From Misgurnus anguillicaudatus (lineage: Eukaryota; Chordata; Actinopteri; Cypriniformes; Cobitidae), in NCBI RefSeq assembly GCF_027580225.2, contig NC_073360.2:11028501-11092500 (forward strand): a stretch of DNA of 64,000 nt, written 5' to 3'. The notes beneath the pieces are model-generated. The model saw only the letters and a program-made list of their open reading frames with translations, did no database searches and was not told the DNA's origin. Shown in pieces: positions 12,770 through 25,100 of the stretch; positions within the stretch are counted from its first letter, which is position 1; each line of letters starts with the position of its first letter. Position numbers and translations under genes: made by a program.

Positions 12770-12959
12770 TATATAAATAACAAAAAGTAACAAAAGCAAC
12801 ATAAGTTATATATATATATATATGGTAAAAATAGGGGTTAAAATTTACAATTTTTAAATCTGGCCCTCGAAGAAGAGACCCCTTCTGTATACATTAAAAC
12901 AAAGAACAATGTGGCAAAATAAAAGTGAACACTACACACATTACTACATAAATACTTAC

Positions 12960-13133
12960 TACACATTCTCCAGTTTATAACTTGGATTATTCTTTAAAGC
13001 TTTGAGCAATGCATCACCCGAGTTTCCTATCTTGTTCCTAGTCAAATTCAGTGCTCTCAGGTGTGAGGGGTTCGATTTCAGTGCTGTAGCCAAAAAACCA
13101 CAACCTTCATCTGTGATATTACAGTCACACAAC
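12960..13133 (-). CDS. NLR gene LRR exon 10 (last one found)
   Basis: 174 bases, acceptor TGCAG, donor [26 protein letters not shown], then [20 protein letters not shown], ending YKLENV. Intact. Read-through of the donor would give TAG then TAA, so the transcript either ends here or splices to a short exon I could not identify. A Tc1 element begins under 200 bases downstream. Confidence 0.8.
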
Positions 13134-16100
13134 CTGCAGAGAGAATAGGTTATTTAAAAAAAATCATTTTAATAAAGAAAACCAGGCTAGTTGACAAACT
13201 TTTACTGCGGTTAATATTTCTCATGGCTGGTTTGTTTTCTTGATATTAATCGCAGTAAACTTTATAGTGATGCCTGCTAAGTACTTGCTTTGTTTTGCTG
13301 TACAAATGAATATGAGGAGTGCAAAACCCTCTAACTGCTCCTGTGATAAAAAATCTCATTTACAAGAAAACCTATGTTTAGGTTCAGCAATTTCACTTTA
13401 ATGGCAATGAAATTTTTGTCGACCTTAAATGAAATGCCTTTCACAAATGTCACTTCAGTGACTTCAGTGGTCTTTAACAAATTTGACTGTAGTTCGCTGC
13501 AAACCCCTCCAAATCCATGCTCCACTTCTGAAAAAATCTACTTGCAATAGTAAACAGTTGCAAAATCACTAAAGATTTGCAACATTGCAACAAATGTAGA
13601 AAGTAAAAATGCAAAAATGAAGAAACTGAAGCACACATGGGGACGCTGTGATCCATGTGACTTTCACGTTCGGGTTATATCTAGGGCCAAGAACTCACGA
13701 GGGACCCAAGTCTGAATGTGCTCCACGATTGTTTCACGTCGTTCATCCACTTCATTGTTTATGCACTTAGAGGACTTGGCTGAAAACAAGCAGATGTGTG
13801 GATTCTGCCAAAAATCCAAACACAATTCTCTTTATTGGACGTGGCACTAAAACATTTATTAAAGCTATGACATTTGTACTGTTTTTTATTTCACGTTCAT
13901 ATAGCCCATGCCAGTGATAATCTATTAAGCTGTCAGGATCCTGCCGGAACCTTGTCCTGTTTCAGTATTTAGTCCAGTATGGCAGGGTTCTGACAGTACA
14001 ATGTTTTGTGTGGGGAAATAGTGGTCTTTATTGACTATACTAGACCACGTGGGGTGGTGATGGCGCAGTGGATAAGACACACGCCTTTGGAGACCCGGGA
14101 AATCCACTGGGACAAACCATTGTGTCCCTGAGCAAGACATTTAACCCCTAGTTGCTCCAGAGGCGTGCAACCTCTGACATATATACCACTTGTAAGTCGC
14201 TTTGGATAAAAGGGTCAGCTAAATGAATAAATGTAAATGTTTTCCTGTATCTCATCACTTTTTACCCGCTCCCTTACCCGTTATCATTGTCACCTGTTAT
14301 TTTGTCCCTATTTAAAGTCATTGTGCCCAGTGTTCTGTCTGTGTTATCCAGATCTGTTGCTGTCTGTTTCTATGTAGAGTAAGCCAAGTTTATTGTCTGT
14401 TCATTGTATGTTATTATTAGTGTTTTGTCAATCAAGTCTAGTTTAAAGTCATATAGTCCAGTTTAGTGTTTATCCAGTCTTGTGTATATTGTCTTGTTTT
14501 ATCCCCCATTATAAAATGGGATTTTGTTTTCTTCAATAAATTGTTCTAATCGTGTCTGCACCTGGGTTCATCTGCCTTGCCATTCCTGACAGAAAGCCAT
14601 GTGTTTCTAGTTATCTTTCTAGCATTTAATTGCTAATTCTCACCTACTGTACCATAGTTGATTAACCTGTGCTGGGAATTCACCAGATCATGAATCCAGA
14701 ATTTGCGAGAGTTATTATAACTGCACAATTATGTTACTGTTGGGCTGTTTATACCTTATATTCTTATAGCGTAATAACTATAAAATACTAACTTAACTAG
14801 ACAATTTCCTTAAGATCTGATATGAGAGTAAAGGGCGATTTATAGTCGTGCGTAGGTTCTACGCTGTAGCTACGGCGTAGGCTATCCGTAGCCTGTGCGT
14901 AGCTTTGCGTAGCCTGACGCGCACCTCACAAAAAATTTAACAGTGAGTCAGATCTACGCGGACCGCAAGCGCTGTGATTGGTTCACCAGAACCCCTCCCG
15001 TCAGGTAAAAAAAACTGTGTCATGGGTATTTCCGTTTGTGACGGTGAAAACAAAGATGAGCCAAGTTGAGGAGTGATTTAACTCAAACTGCATCAAAAGT
15101 CACTGTTTATTTACTTCCATCATTGCTGGTCTTCTCAAATTATACACAACAAGTTGCTGTTTCTTCTTCGTTTGTGGGTTAACTTGCTAAGCTGCTTCTT
15201 CTTCTTTCATGTTTGTGCTGCTACTGTGGTTACATGCGTGGATACTGCCTACCAGCGGTCGCGCGTGTGTTTGCAAGTCGACGCGACGACGACGCAAAAG
15301 TATAAATGAAAACCGACGCGGAACCTACGCCATCGCTGCTACGCCGTAGGACCTACGCACGACTATAACGAGCCCTTAAGGAAGCTTGCACTTTTATTTT
15401 AACTCTTTCACCGCCATTGACTAGATATCTCGTCAATTAAGAGAAAACGCTTCCCCGCCAATGACGAGATTTTCCGTCTTTCCGCAACACGCTATTATCC
15501 ACCAGGTGGTGCACTTCCGCAAGTTATACAACCCGGAAGTAGCGCTTCATGTGAAAGAGAAAGAACTCAGTGTATGTTTTAAAGATCGCTCTCCATCTGA
15601 TCTCTATCAAAAGTCCTTCGCAAAAATTGAATTATCTCAGCTTTTTGCTCAAAATTGGGTGTTTTTGAAGAAACCTACCCATGTTTGAGAGGTGATTACA
15701 AGAGAACTAATAAAGGTAGGATGAAACATTTTTTTTTGTTTGAAAGCAGAGGGTCTGTTCTTTCATCTGATATATTGTTTGTTTATATATTTAAAGAAGA
15801 ACATTTTCTGGAAGGCCTTAAACTTTTGTGAAAATCAACTTTTTTTTAAACGCTGGCGGGGAAAGAGTTAAGAGAAAAAAATTATTAAGATGTCAGTGGA
15901 TGTTCTTACTCTAGTCTCTCCAGTTTACAGCTAGGAGTTGACAGTTCAGTAGAGAGCAGCAACATTCCTGAGTCTCCTAGTTGATTATGGGATAACTGCA
16001 GGTCTCTTAGATGCTGGTTTGATCTCAGAGCTGAAGCCAAAGCTGCACAACAATCAGCTGTGATATCACAGCTACACAACCTGCAGAGAACAATGACGTT

Positions 16101-19100
16101 GTTTAGCAGAATCTTCACAATGATTTTTTGCACCATACTCTGCAGACTCTAAACTATAGTGTTATCCAGTGGTCAGTCACTTAAATCTGATTTTCTTCTG
16201 GTCCTGGATTCAATTGCACCAGCTGGATTTTAAAAATGTTTGTGTAATGCTGCGTTCATGCCGTATTGTATTTACCGTTATTTCTGAGTTGTTATTTCAA
16301 CTTGAAGCTGTTCACATCACTGAACACGGTTTTTAAATTAAAGTGTACTTCAATAATGTACTTAAGTGCTTTTTTTCACACACTAATTTTGTACTTATTT
16401 TTTCTTTAGTACTTCTCAAGATAATTATTAAGTGTACTTATCTGTGCTTCTTTGAGACACCATTAATATAAACAAAAATGTGTTTTTAACATATCTCTGT
16501 TTCTAATTTTATGTTTTTTTTTCATTCAAAGATGAATTCAAGTTTACTAAAAGTGCTACCTTAATACATTTTTAAATACATTTTTAATTAATTGTAATGA
16601 ACAAAACAGATGGAAACATAGCCTTCCTGCTACTGGATTTTTTTCTTACTGTCTTGTACTTTTGAGCTTATTTGTTATAAGGCTGTGTTCAGGTTGTTCA
16701 TTGGGGCACACTGGTTCACAATTCAAAACTTTACGGTAAAAACAAGGTAAGAAATAAGGTAATTTCTCAATAGCTTGCACATTATGATCTTTCGATAAGT
16801 TAGCTATGCATGTCGTGTCTCGTCACAAACCACAATAAATTTACATCCGATGCACACATGTTCATCACGGACGGTTATGCATCTCAACGGAACGGAACTT
16901 CCGGTTTCTGTTTGTTTAATGGTCTGACTAGTGGCTAAATTGAACAATTGTAACAAATACCTTGTTAAAATAACGTCTCGGTTACAGATGTAACCCTCGT
17001 TCCCTGAAGGAAGGGAACGGAGACGTCACGTCGTGACCGACGAATTGGGAACTCGCATAGAGAGACCAATCAGCTTCGCTTGTATGTAAAAGAGCCAATG
17101 AATGTTGGCATGCAGTATTTGCATAATGCTGGCTCCACCCCGCCAGGTGGGTATAAATGCCAGCAGCAGACTGCATTCAGTAGTTTTTCGCTGAGGAGCC
17201 ATCTAAAAGGCCGGCCGACTGCAATGGTACAGCGGCCGTGGCGACGGGACGTGACGTCTCCGTTCCCTTCCTTCAGGGAATGAGGGTTACATCCGTAACC
17301 GAGACGTTCCCTTTCAGTCGGTCACTACGACGTCACGTCGTGACCGGCGAATTGGGAATCCCTACCAAAACGCCACGGAAGGCTGTCCCTTCCAGTGCCC
17401 TGCATTAACCTTTCACCCCTTTACGTAAGTGAAACCTGGGTCTATGCAGAGGAGGCCGGTCACTGCTGTTCCAACCCACTCAGTAACCACTAGGCACCAC
17501 TGGGAGCGTTCCCGCTGGTGGTAGCAGAGAACACTGCGGAAGCCACATCCCATAAAGGTTTCTTAGGCGGCATAATACGATATTGAATAACCGCATAGGG
17601 CTTTCTGCATATCAAAAAATCTCTGGGGTGGCTATCAAATGAGACTACACCTATACAGAGACTGCAGACTTAAAGTCTGCTGAGGGAAAAATGTGGGATT
17701 GAATTAGCTCCACAGACATTACACACATGGGATCCCCTGTCTAGGGGTCACTCATATGGACGCCAAAGCTCAACACAGGTTTTCAAGAATTCATCTGATG
17801 CAAAGCCGACATCAAATGCTCCGCCACGTCTGATTATCATGGGCGTTGGAGGAAGTACCAAACTCTACCAAAACATCTCTTTGGGATTTATGGCACCGAA
17901 ATAACGCCATACCGGCAAGGCAAGCTGACACATGAACCTGGGGCTCCCAGTGTCTCTACCTATTAGAGGTGAGTACACAGGAGGAAACCGGTTTAACACG
18001 AACACTATAAAATCTAGTGAAGGTATTGGGCGTCGCCCAGCCCGCAGCCCTGCAAATGTCTGTCAGCGAGGCTCCACGCGCCAGCGCTCAGGAAGACGCT
18101 ATGCTCCTAGTGGCATGCGCCCGTAACCTGAGCGGGCACGGGAGGTCTTGCGATTGATACGCAAGGGAAACGGTGTCCACTATCCAGTGTGACAGCCTCT
18201 GCTTGGAGACAGCTTTTCCCTTCTGCTGTCCTCCGTAACAGACGAAGAGCTGGTCTGAGGTCCTAAAACTTCGCGTTCGGTCCACGTACAGTCGCAAAGC
18301 GCGGACGGGACACAGCAAAGCTAAGGCTGGGTCTGCCTCCTCCGGGGGCAGTGCTTGCAGACTCACCACCTGATCTCTGAAAGGAGTGGTGGGAACTTTG
18401 GGCACATAGCCAGGCCTGGGTCTCAGTGTAACACTGGAGTCAGCAGGCCCGAACTGTAGGCACGACTCGTCGACCGAGAAAGCGTGCAGGTCCCCTACCC
18501 TCTTTATCGAGGCCAATGCGAGTAGGGTCAAAGTTTTCATAGAAAGAAACTTGACATGCGCTGACTGCAGAGGCTCGAAGGGGGCGTCCTGGAGAGACTT
18601 TAGCACCACGGACAGATCCCAAGAGGGTATGGAGGGGGGGCGGGATGGATTCAACCTCCTCGCCCCCCTAAGAAACCTGATGATCAGGTCGTGCTGACCG
18701 ACCGACCGACCTGCCTGCTATAGGGGCATGGTAGGCGGAGATTGCCGCAGCATAGACTTTAATGGTGGAGGGGGACAGCCAATGCGAGTAGGGTCCAACC
18801 GGTCCAACCGGTCCTGTAAAAAAAGAAAGCACGACACCGATCGGGCAATCCTGGGGGTTCTCTTGCTGAGAGGAACACCACTCGACGAACAGGTTCCACT
18901 TCAGTGCGTAAGCCTGTCTAGTAGACGGTGCACGCGCCGAAGCAATAGTGTTTGCTACCTGCATGGGTAAACCACTCAAAACCTCCGCGTCCTGTCCAAA
19001 GACCACACGTGGAGATTCCACAGGTCCGGGCGCGGGTGCCATATTGTGCCGCCTCTCTGAGAAAGAAGATCCTTCCTCAGGGGAATTCGCCAGGGAGGGG

Positions 19101-22100
19101 CTGTCGCGAGAAGCACCAGCTCTGGAAACCATGTCCTCGTGTGCCAGTATGGGGCCACGAGGAGGATCCGCTCCTCGTCTTCCCTGACTTTGCACAACGT
19201 TTGTGCAAGAAGGCTCACTGGGGGAAACGCGTACTTGCGAAGACCCCGAGGCCAGCTGTGTGCCAGTGCATCCGTGCCGAGGGTTCCCTCGGTCAGGGAA
19301 TAAAACAGCTGGCAGTGGGAGGTTTCTGGAGACGCAAACAGGTCTACCTGTGCTGCTCCGAACCGTCTCCAAATCAGCTGAACCACGCGGGGGTGAAGTC
19401 GCCACTCTCCGGGGATCACCGCTCGTGATAGCTCGTCGGCCGCACGATTGAGAACACCCGGAATATGAATGGCACGAAGGGACCTCAGATGCTTCTGACT
19501 CCACAAGAGAAGATGGCGGGCGAGCTGTGACATGCGACGGGAGCGTACACCACCCTGACGGTTGATGTAGGCAACGGTCGCTGTATTGTCTGTAGGGACT
19601 AAAACATCTTTGCCCTGTAACTCGCTCTTGAGGCGGACCAGAGCAAGATACACCGTCCACAGCTCGAGGCAGTTGATATGCCAGTGCAGTTGGGGCCCCG
19701 TCCAAACACCTGAAACTGCACGCCCGTTGTAGGTGGCGCCCCAGCCCATGGCCGAGGCATCCGTGAAAACCACAGCATGCCTGGAGACCTGTTCCAAGGG
19801 CACGCCTGCCCGGAGAAAGGAAGGGTCTGACCACGGACGAAGGGTGCGACGGCACGCTGGTGTGACTTGCACCCGGTGTGTGCCGCTGCGCCACGCCCAT
19901 CTCGGAATTCGGCCGAGCAGCCAATGCTGAAGCGGTCTCATATGGAGCAGTCCGAGCGGTGTCACAGCCGCCGCCGCTGCCATATGCCCCAGAAGCCTCT
20001 GAAACACTTTCAGGGGGACCGCCGTCTTGTGATCTAACAAACTCAAGCACCTGAGCATTGACTGAACACGTTCCGCTGTGAGACGTGCCGTAAGTTCGAC
20101 CGAATCCAAAATCATACCGAGATAAGAGATTCTCTGCATGGGGCAGAGTTTGCTCTTTTTCCAGTTGACCCGTAGACCCAAGCCGGCAAGATGCCTGAGC
20201 ACCATGTCCCTGTGTTCGCAAAGCTGCTCTCGAGTCTGTGCTACTATGAGCCAGTCGTCGAGGTAAGCAAGGATGCGAATGCCATGTTCCCTGAGGGGAA
20301 CAAGGGCACCCTCCGCAACCTTCGTGAAGACACGGGGGGACAGGGAGATCCCGAAGGGCAGGACTTTGTACTGATATGCTCGCCCCTCGAACGCAAAGCG
20401 GAGAAATGGCCTGTGTCAGGGAAGAATCGAGACATAAAGTATGCGTCCTTCAGGTCGATGGCTGCAAACCAATCCCCTGGACGGATGCATTGAAAAATGC
20501 GTTTCTGCGTTAACATTTTGAACGGCAGTTTGTTAAGTGCACGATTCAAAGTACGCAGGTCGAGGATCGGTCGTAACCCACCGCCTTTCTTGGGTACTAT
20601 GAAGTAGGGGCTGTAAAACCCCGACCTCATGTCGGCTGGAGGGACCGGCTCTCTCGCGTCCTTTGCCAGAAGGACAGCGATCTCCGCACGCAAGACGTGG
20701 GCATCTACATCTTTCACCGTGGTGAAGAGGATGCCCGCAAACTTGGGGGGACGCCGGGCGAACTGGATCGCGTAGCCGAGTCTGATGGTGCGCAGAAGCC
20801 ACCGCGACGGGCTGGGGAGCTCTAACCAGGCTTCCAGGTACCGTACGAGCGGGACTAGAGGCACCACAGACGTACCCACAATGGGGCAGCCAAGCGAAGC
20901 CGAGATGCCCACAGCGGTGCGCTGTGTAGGCGCCCGTGAGGGGACAGGCGAGCGTATGGGAACACTCGGCCGGCTCCGCTGTTGGGCGGCGGGGCAGCGA
21001 GGATGCCCGTGCACGTCCGCTGGCGAAAGAGGAATGAGCGGGCGGGTTGGCTCCAGAGGGCCACCCTGCATGCTCATCACTCTCTGATAACCTGGAGAAG
21101 GAATAGGAAATTGCTCTTTTGGTGAAGTTGTGGGTGCCGGCTGAAAAGCCGGCTGAACAGAAATTAACTGTAACAAAAGATTCTCCACCCGGCCCTCCTC
21201 CAGGGGAGAGAGCGGTGCGGTCACCGTCTCCCCAAGAGCAGTCCTCGCCATCTCCAGGTGGCCCTTCTCAGGGCCGCTTACCCTTATGTTTCCTACCGGG
21301 ATTCGCGGGGGCCTGGACGGGCGTGGCGCCCTGTCAACGACCGGATCTACGACGCCGCTTAGGTCGCTGCTGGGGCGGCGCGGGACCGGAGGCAGCCGCC
21401 GGTGGACGCCCTCGGCGGGAAGCAGGCTGAGGTGCTGCCACTGGCGCAGTGATGGTAGCAGCAGGCTGACGCCGAGGCAGGATGTGACGGATCGCCTCAG
21501 TCTGCTTCTGTGCGGCCGAAAACTGCTGGGCGAAGCTTTCGACCGCATCGCCGAAGAGGCCGGCCTGGGATATGGGGGCGTTCAAGAACCGTGTCTTGTC
21601 CGCCTCGCTCATATCAGCCAGGCACAGCCAGAGATGGCGCTCCTGGACCACCATGGTGGACATCGCACGCCCAACAGCCTGTGCGGTGACCTTGGTCGCC
21701 CGTAGCGCCAGGTCGGTAGCCGCACGCAGTTCTTTAAGGGCTGTCTGGTCGTGACCACCCTCGTGCAGGTCCTTCAGTGCCTTAGCCTGATGGACCTGGA
21801 GCAGCGCCATGGCGTGCAGGGCTGAGGCCGCTTCCCCACAGGCCCTGTAAGCAGCTCCCGTCAAAGCGGACGAGTACTTACAAGCCCGCGAGGGCAGGGA
21901 CGGCTTATCCCTCCACGAGGCAGCAGTGGCTGGACACAATTGCATCGCAACCGACCGCTCCACGGTTGGAATAGCCGTGTACCCCTTGGCGGCCCCGCCA
22001 TCGAGAGTGGTGAGGGGGGAAGGCTTACAAGGCCGGTTACGGGAGGCGAAAGGAGCCGTCCACGACCTCGTAAGCTCCTCATGCACCTCGGGAAAGAAAG

Positions 22101-25100
22101 GAACCGGGGCGGAGCGGGATGGACCAGCGCGAGCCGCCCCGAGAAACCAATCGTCGAGGCGAGACGGTTCAGGTGGTGGAGGTGGAGTCCAATCCAAGCC
22201 GACCGTCTCAGCCGCCCGAGCGAGCATGGCAGCCATCTCCGGATCTGACTCGGTTTGCGCTACGAGCCCCGACGGCGGCAGCGGGTCCAAGCTGGCATCC
22301 GAGAGGGACTGTCCCCCCTCCGATGCTGCGACAGACATACGGTCCTCATCGGGACAGCCGAAGGATAGGTGTGGTACAATTGATCCACTACCTCCCTCCG
22401 AACTCTCAGCTGGCAGCAGAGCTGAAGAGTGAGAGGACCCGGAGGGTTGGTTCCCTGCGGGGAGTACTCCCACTGTCACCCGTGGCAGCCCGGAGCTCGT
22501 CGACACCGAACGAGGCAGCGGGACGGGGGGCGTCTTACCCAGGATATAAGACAGCCTAGTCTTCAGCTCCGAGATGGTCATCTTCCCGCAATGGGAACAT
22601 GAACCATCCACGAACGCTGCCTCAGCGTGTGTAACACCCAGACACGAGAGGCAGCGATCGTGACCATCCGACGGTCCCATATATCGACCGCATCCAGCAG
22701 CACACGGACGGAACGCCATCTTTAAAAAGACGCGAAACCGCCCGTGGAGCACAGAGAAATGTAGTCTTTAAAAAGACACAAATCACTGTGCAGCTCTTTT
22801 TGTGAGGAAACTACTCTTTTAGTGCAGATGGAAGATGAAGCACACAGGGGAACAGTAACCACACGCTCTGGTTTAAACTCAAAAATGAACGCAGGCAGTG
22901 GAAGCCGCTGTAGCGCTGTCACGCCAACTACCACGCACAGGTTCCTACTAATACACACACAAATTGCTTCTGACTCAGCAGTGCAAAGCTGATGGCTCCG
23001 AAGCGAAAAGCTGCTGAATGCAGTCTGCTGCTGGCATTTATACCCACCTGGCGGGGTGGAGCCAGCATTATGCAAATACTGCATGCCAACATTCATTGGC
23101 TCTTTTACATACAAGCGAAGCTGATTGGTCTCTCTATGCGAGTTCCCAATTTGTCGGTCACGACGTGACGTCGTAGTGACCGACTTAAAGGGAACAAATG
23201 TTTTGTTTTCCTAAAGACGAGGGGAGACGGCAACTATGGATCACCGTTATGTGAACAGAGGTTTGGCAGCCAATCTGTAGTTAACATTGTATACACTAAC
23301 TTTATCATTTTATATTGTAACATTAGTATGGTGTACATTTTAGGGCATCCTCAGACCTCAGCGTCAGTACTAAAGCATCAGATGAAACAGTATCGTGTCT
23401 CAGACTTAAAAGCATCAGTTCTCAGAAAAACGTGCTCTCGCACATCAGACATTGGGCAAAACGGAATCGGACTAAAAGTCATCAGGTGAAATGGCATCAG
23501 GTCTCGCACAATAAGGCATCAGCCAAAACGGCATCAGACGAAACGGCATCAGGTCTTGCACAACAAGGCATCGGACAAAATCTCTCATGATCTTACCCCA
23601 GTCTCTGTATTTTACATTGAGGATTCTTTAGTGCATCACAGAGCAGCTTCACTCCTGAGTCTTCTAGTTTATTAGAGTTTAGATTCAGATCTATCAGATG
23701 TGAGGGGTTTAATCTCAGAGCTGAAGACAGAGCAGCACAACCTTTCTCTGTGATATTACAACCCCACAACCTATAAAGAACAATGACATACATCAGGAAA
23801 TGCAAATCAGTTTAAGAAGAACATCCTTTTGAACGTAATAATAGTGCTCAAATGGGAGGGGGGTTAATCAGTTACAGATTATCATAAAAACTCTTTAACT
23901 TTTCAGGCAAATGTTTTCTCTTAATTGACGAAATAACTCGTCAATGGCGGGGAATGCGTTAAGTGTCCTTTTTAAATTATGACGGCCAATACAGGGCTGG
24001 CCTGTAAAAGGATGGCCTGGGGCCAGCGTGAACGATGCTCTGGCTATTTGACAGAGTTGTCACTTGCCGGATCGGGCCAGTGGTGTGTGTGACCGTCATG
24101 AAAGCTTGCATGTGTTTTGAGGCCTTGTCAAGTTAAATTTTCAAGCAAATGCTATTTAAGTGGTTTCAAGTGTGCCCACATCTGAAGTGGGCACACTTGT
24201 GCACTCTTAAAGGAATAGTTCACCCAAAAATAAAAATTCTGTCATCATTTATTCACCCCCCTGTTGTTCTAAACCTGAATGGGTTTCTTTATTCTAAGAT
24301 TCCAAGAACACAGGATGAGGTGTTACAATCCTTTGTGCAAGCACTTCCAAGAGTTCATGAACAGTGAGCCTGATTAAAAAATAATAATAATAAAATATTT
24401 GGGAAACGCATCATCAGTAGTGTCCCTTTGGTTCCTAGGGTGTTTCGGCCTTTCACACTTTACACCCTCCCCAAAGGCGGCCAGCGACAGGGTGATCAAT
24501 CCTACGCTTGCGTCCCATACCAATTAGTCATTGGAGTTGCTTTCTTGTTGATAGCCAACATCCCATGGGACTTTGCATGGCAGGGGCGTCCTCCTCCCTG
24601 AGTCAAGCGTTGTTGACCGCATACCTCCTGGCTCTCTCACTTCGGGGCCCATCTGGGGTCTTTCCTCTTCATCCAGAGCCACTGACTGCTGCCTTCTGCT
24701 GCCTCCGAAACAGCTCTGATTGTCAACCGCTGGCTCTGGCCCTTAATTCCCAGGTCTCTAAGCAGCCTGGTTGTAGATGTTTCCACAAAACCCCTGCAGC
24801 CTACCTCCACTGGTCGGACTTCTGTGTTCCAGCCATGATTCCGTGCTTGGGCAGCTAGATCGGCGTAGCGCAGATGTTTTCGCTCATAAGCCTCATCTAC
24901 TGAGTCCTCCCAGGGTACTGTGAGCTCAATAATGAAGACCTTCTTGAGGGAATGGGACCAGAGCACCATGTCTGGTCTTAGGGTGGTGGTTGCAATCTCC
25001 GGAGGAAACACAAGTTGCCGACCAATGTCAGCCAGCATTTTCCAGTCGCGGGCCAAGCACAGCTGGTCTCGCTCTGATGGTTTAGAGCTGCTTTTCGGTG

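Larger units (their letters stand above)
16972..23195 (-). mobile_element. DIRS-type tyrosine-recombinase retrotransposon
   Basis: 6224 bases in the intron between LRR exons 8 and 9, same orientation as the NLR gene. Seen: inverted terminal repeats (17022-17204 and 22991-23171), an internal complementary region near the 3' end that repeats both outermost ends, a gag-like frame, RT-RNase H-methyltransferase frame and a tyrosine recombinase frame. This architecture defines DIRS elements, which use a circular intermediate and a recombinase instead of an integrase. Ends are AAC/GTT with no obvious target duplication, as expected. At least one base deletion in RT, a frameshift and a nonsense codon in the recombinase make this copy non-autonomous. 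Confidence 0.93.

Noticed and set aside
1..12959. B30.2/SPRY exon expected at the end of some fish NLR genes
   Set aside because: Looked for a ~180-codon minus-strand frame with PRY/SPRY motifs downstream of the last LRR exon; none is present.
12959..12961. In-frame TAG after LRR exon 10 taken as the natural stop of the NLR gene
   Set aside because: Any phase-2 exon ending at a GTAAG donor gives a stop on read-through, so this is not evidence for the gene end.
18728..22559. Many plus-strand frames of 60-168 codons across the DIRS element
   Set aside because: They are antisense shadows of the GC-rich gag/RT/recombinase frames and have no domain resemblance.
23345..23585. Possible CRISPR-like array
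   Set aside because: Motifs are short, irregularly spaced and in a vertebrate intron; no constant repeat-spacer structure.
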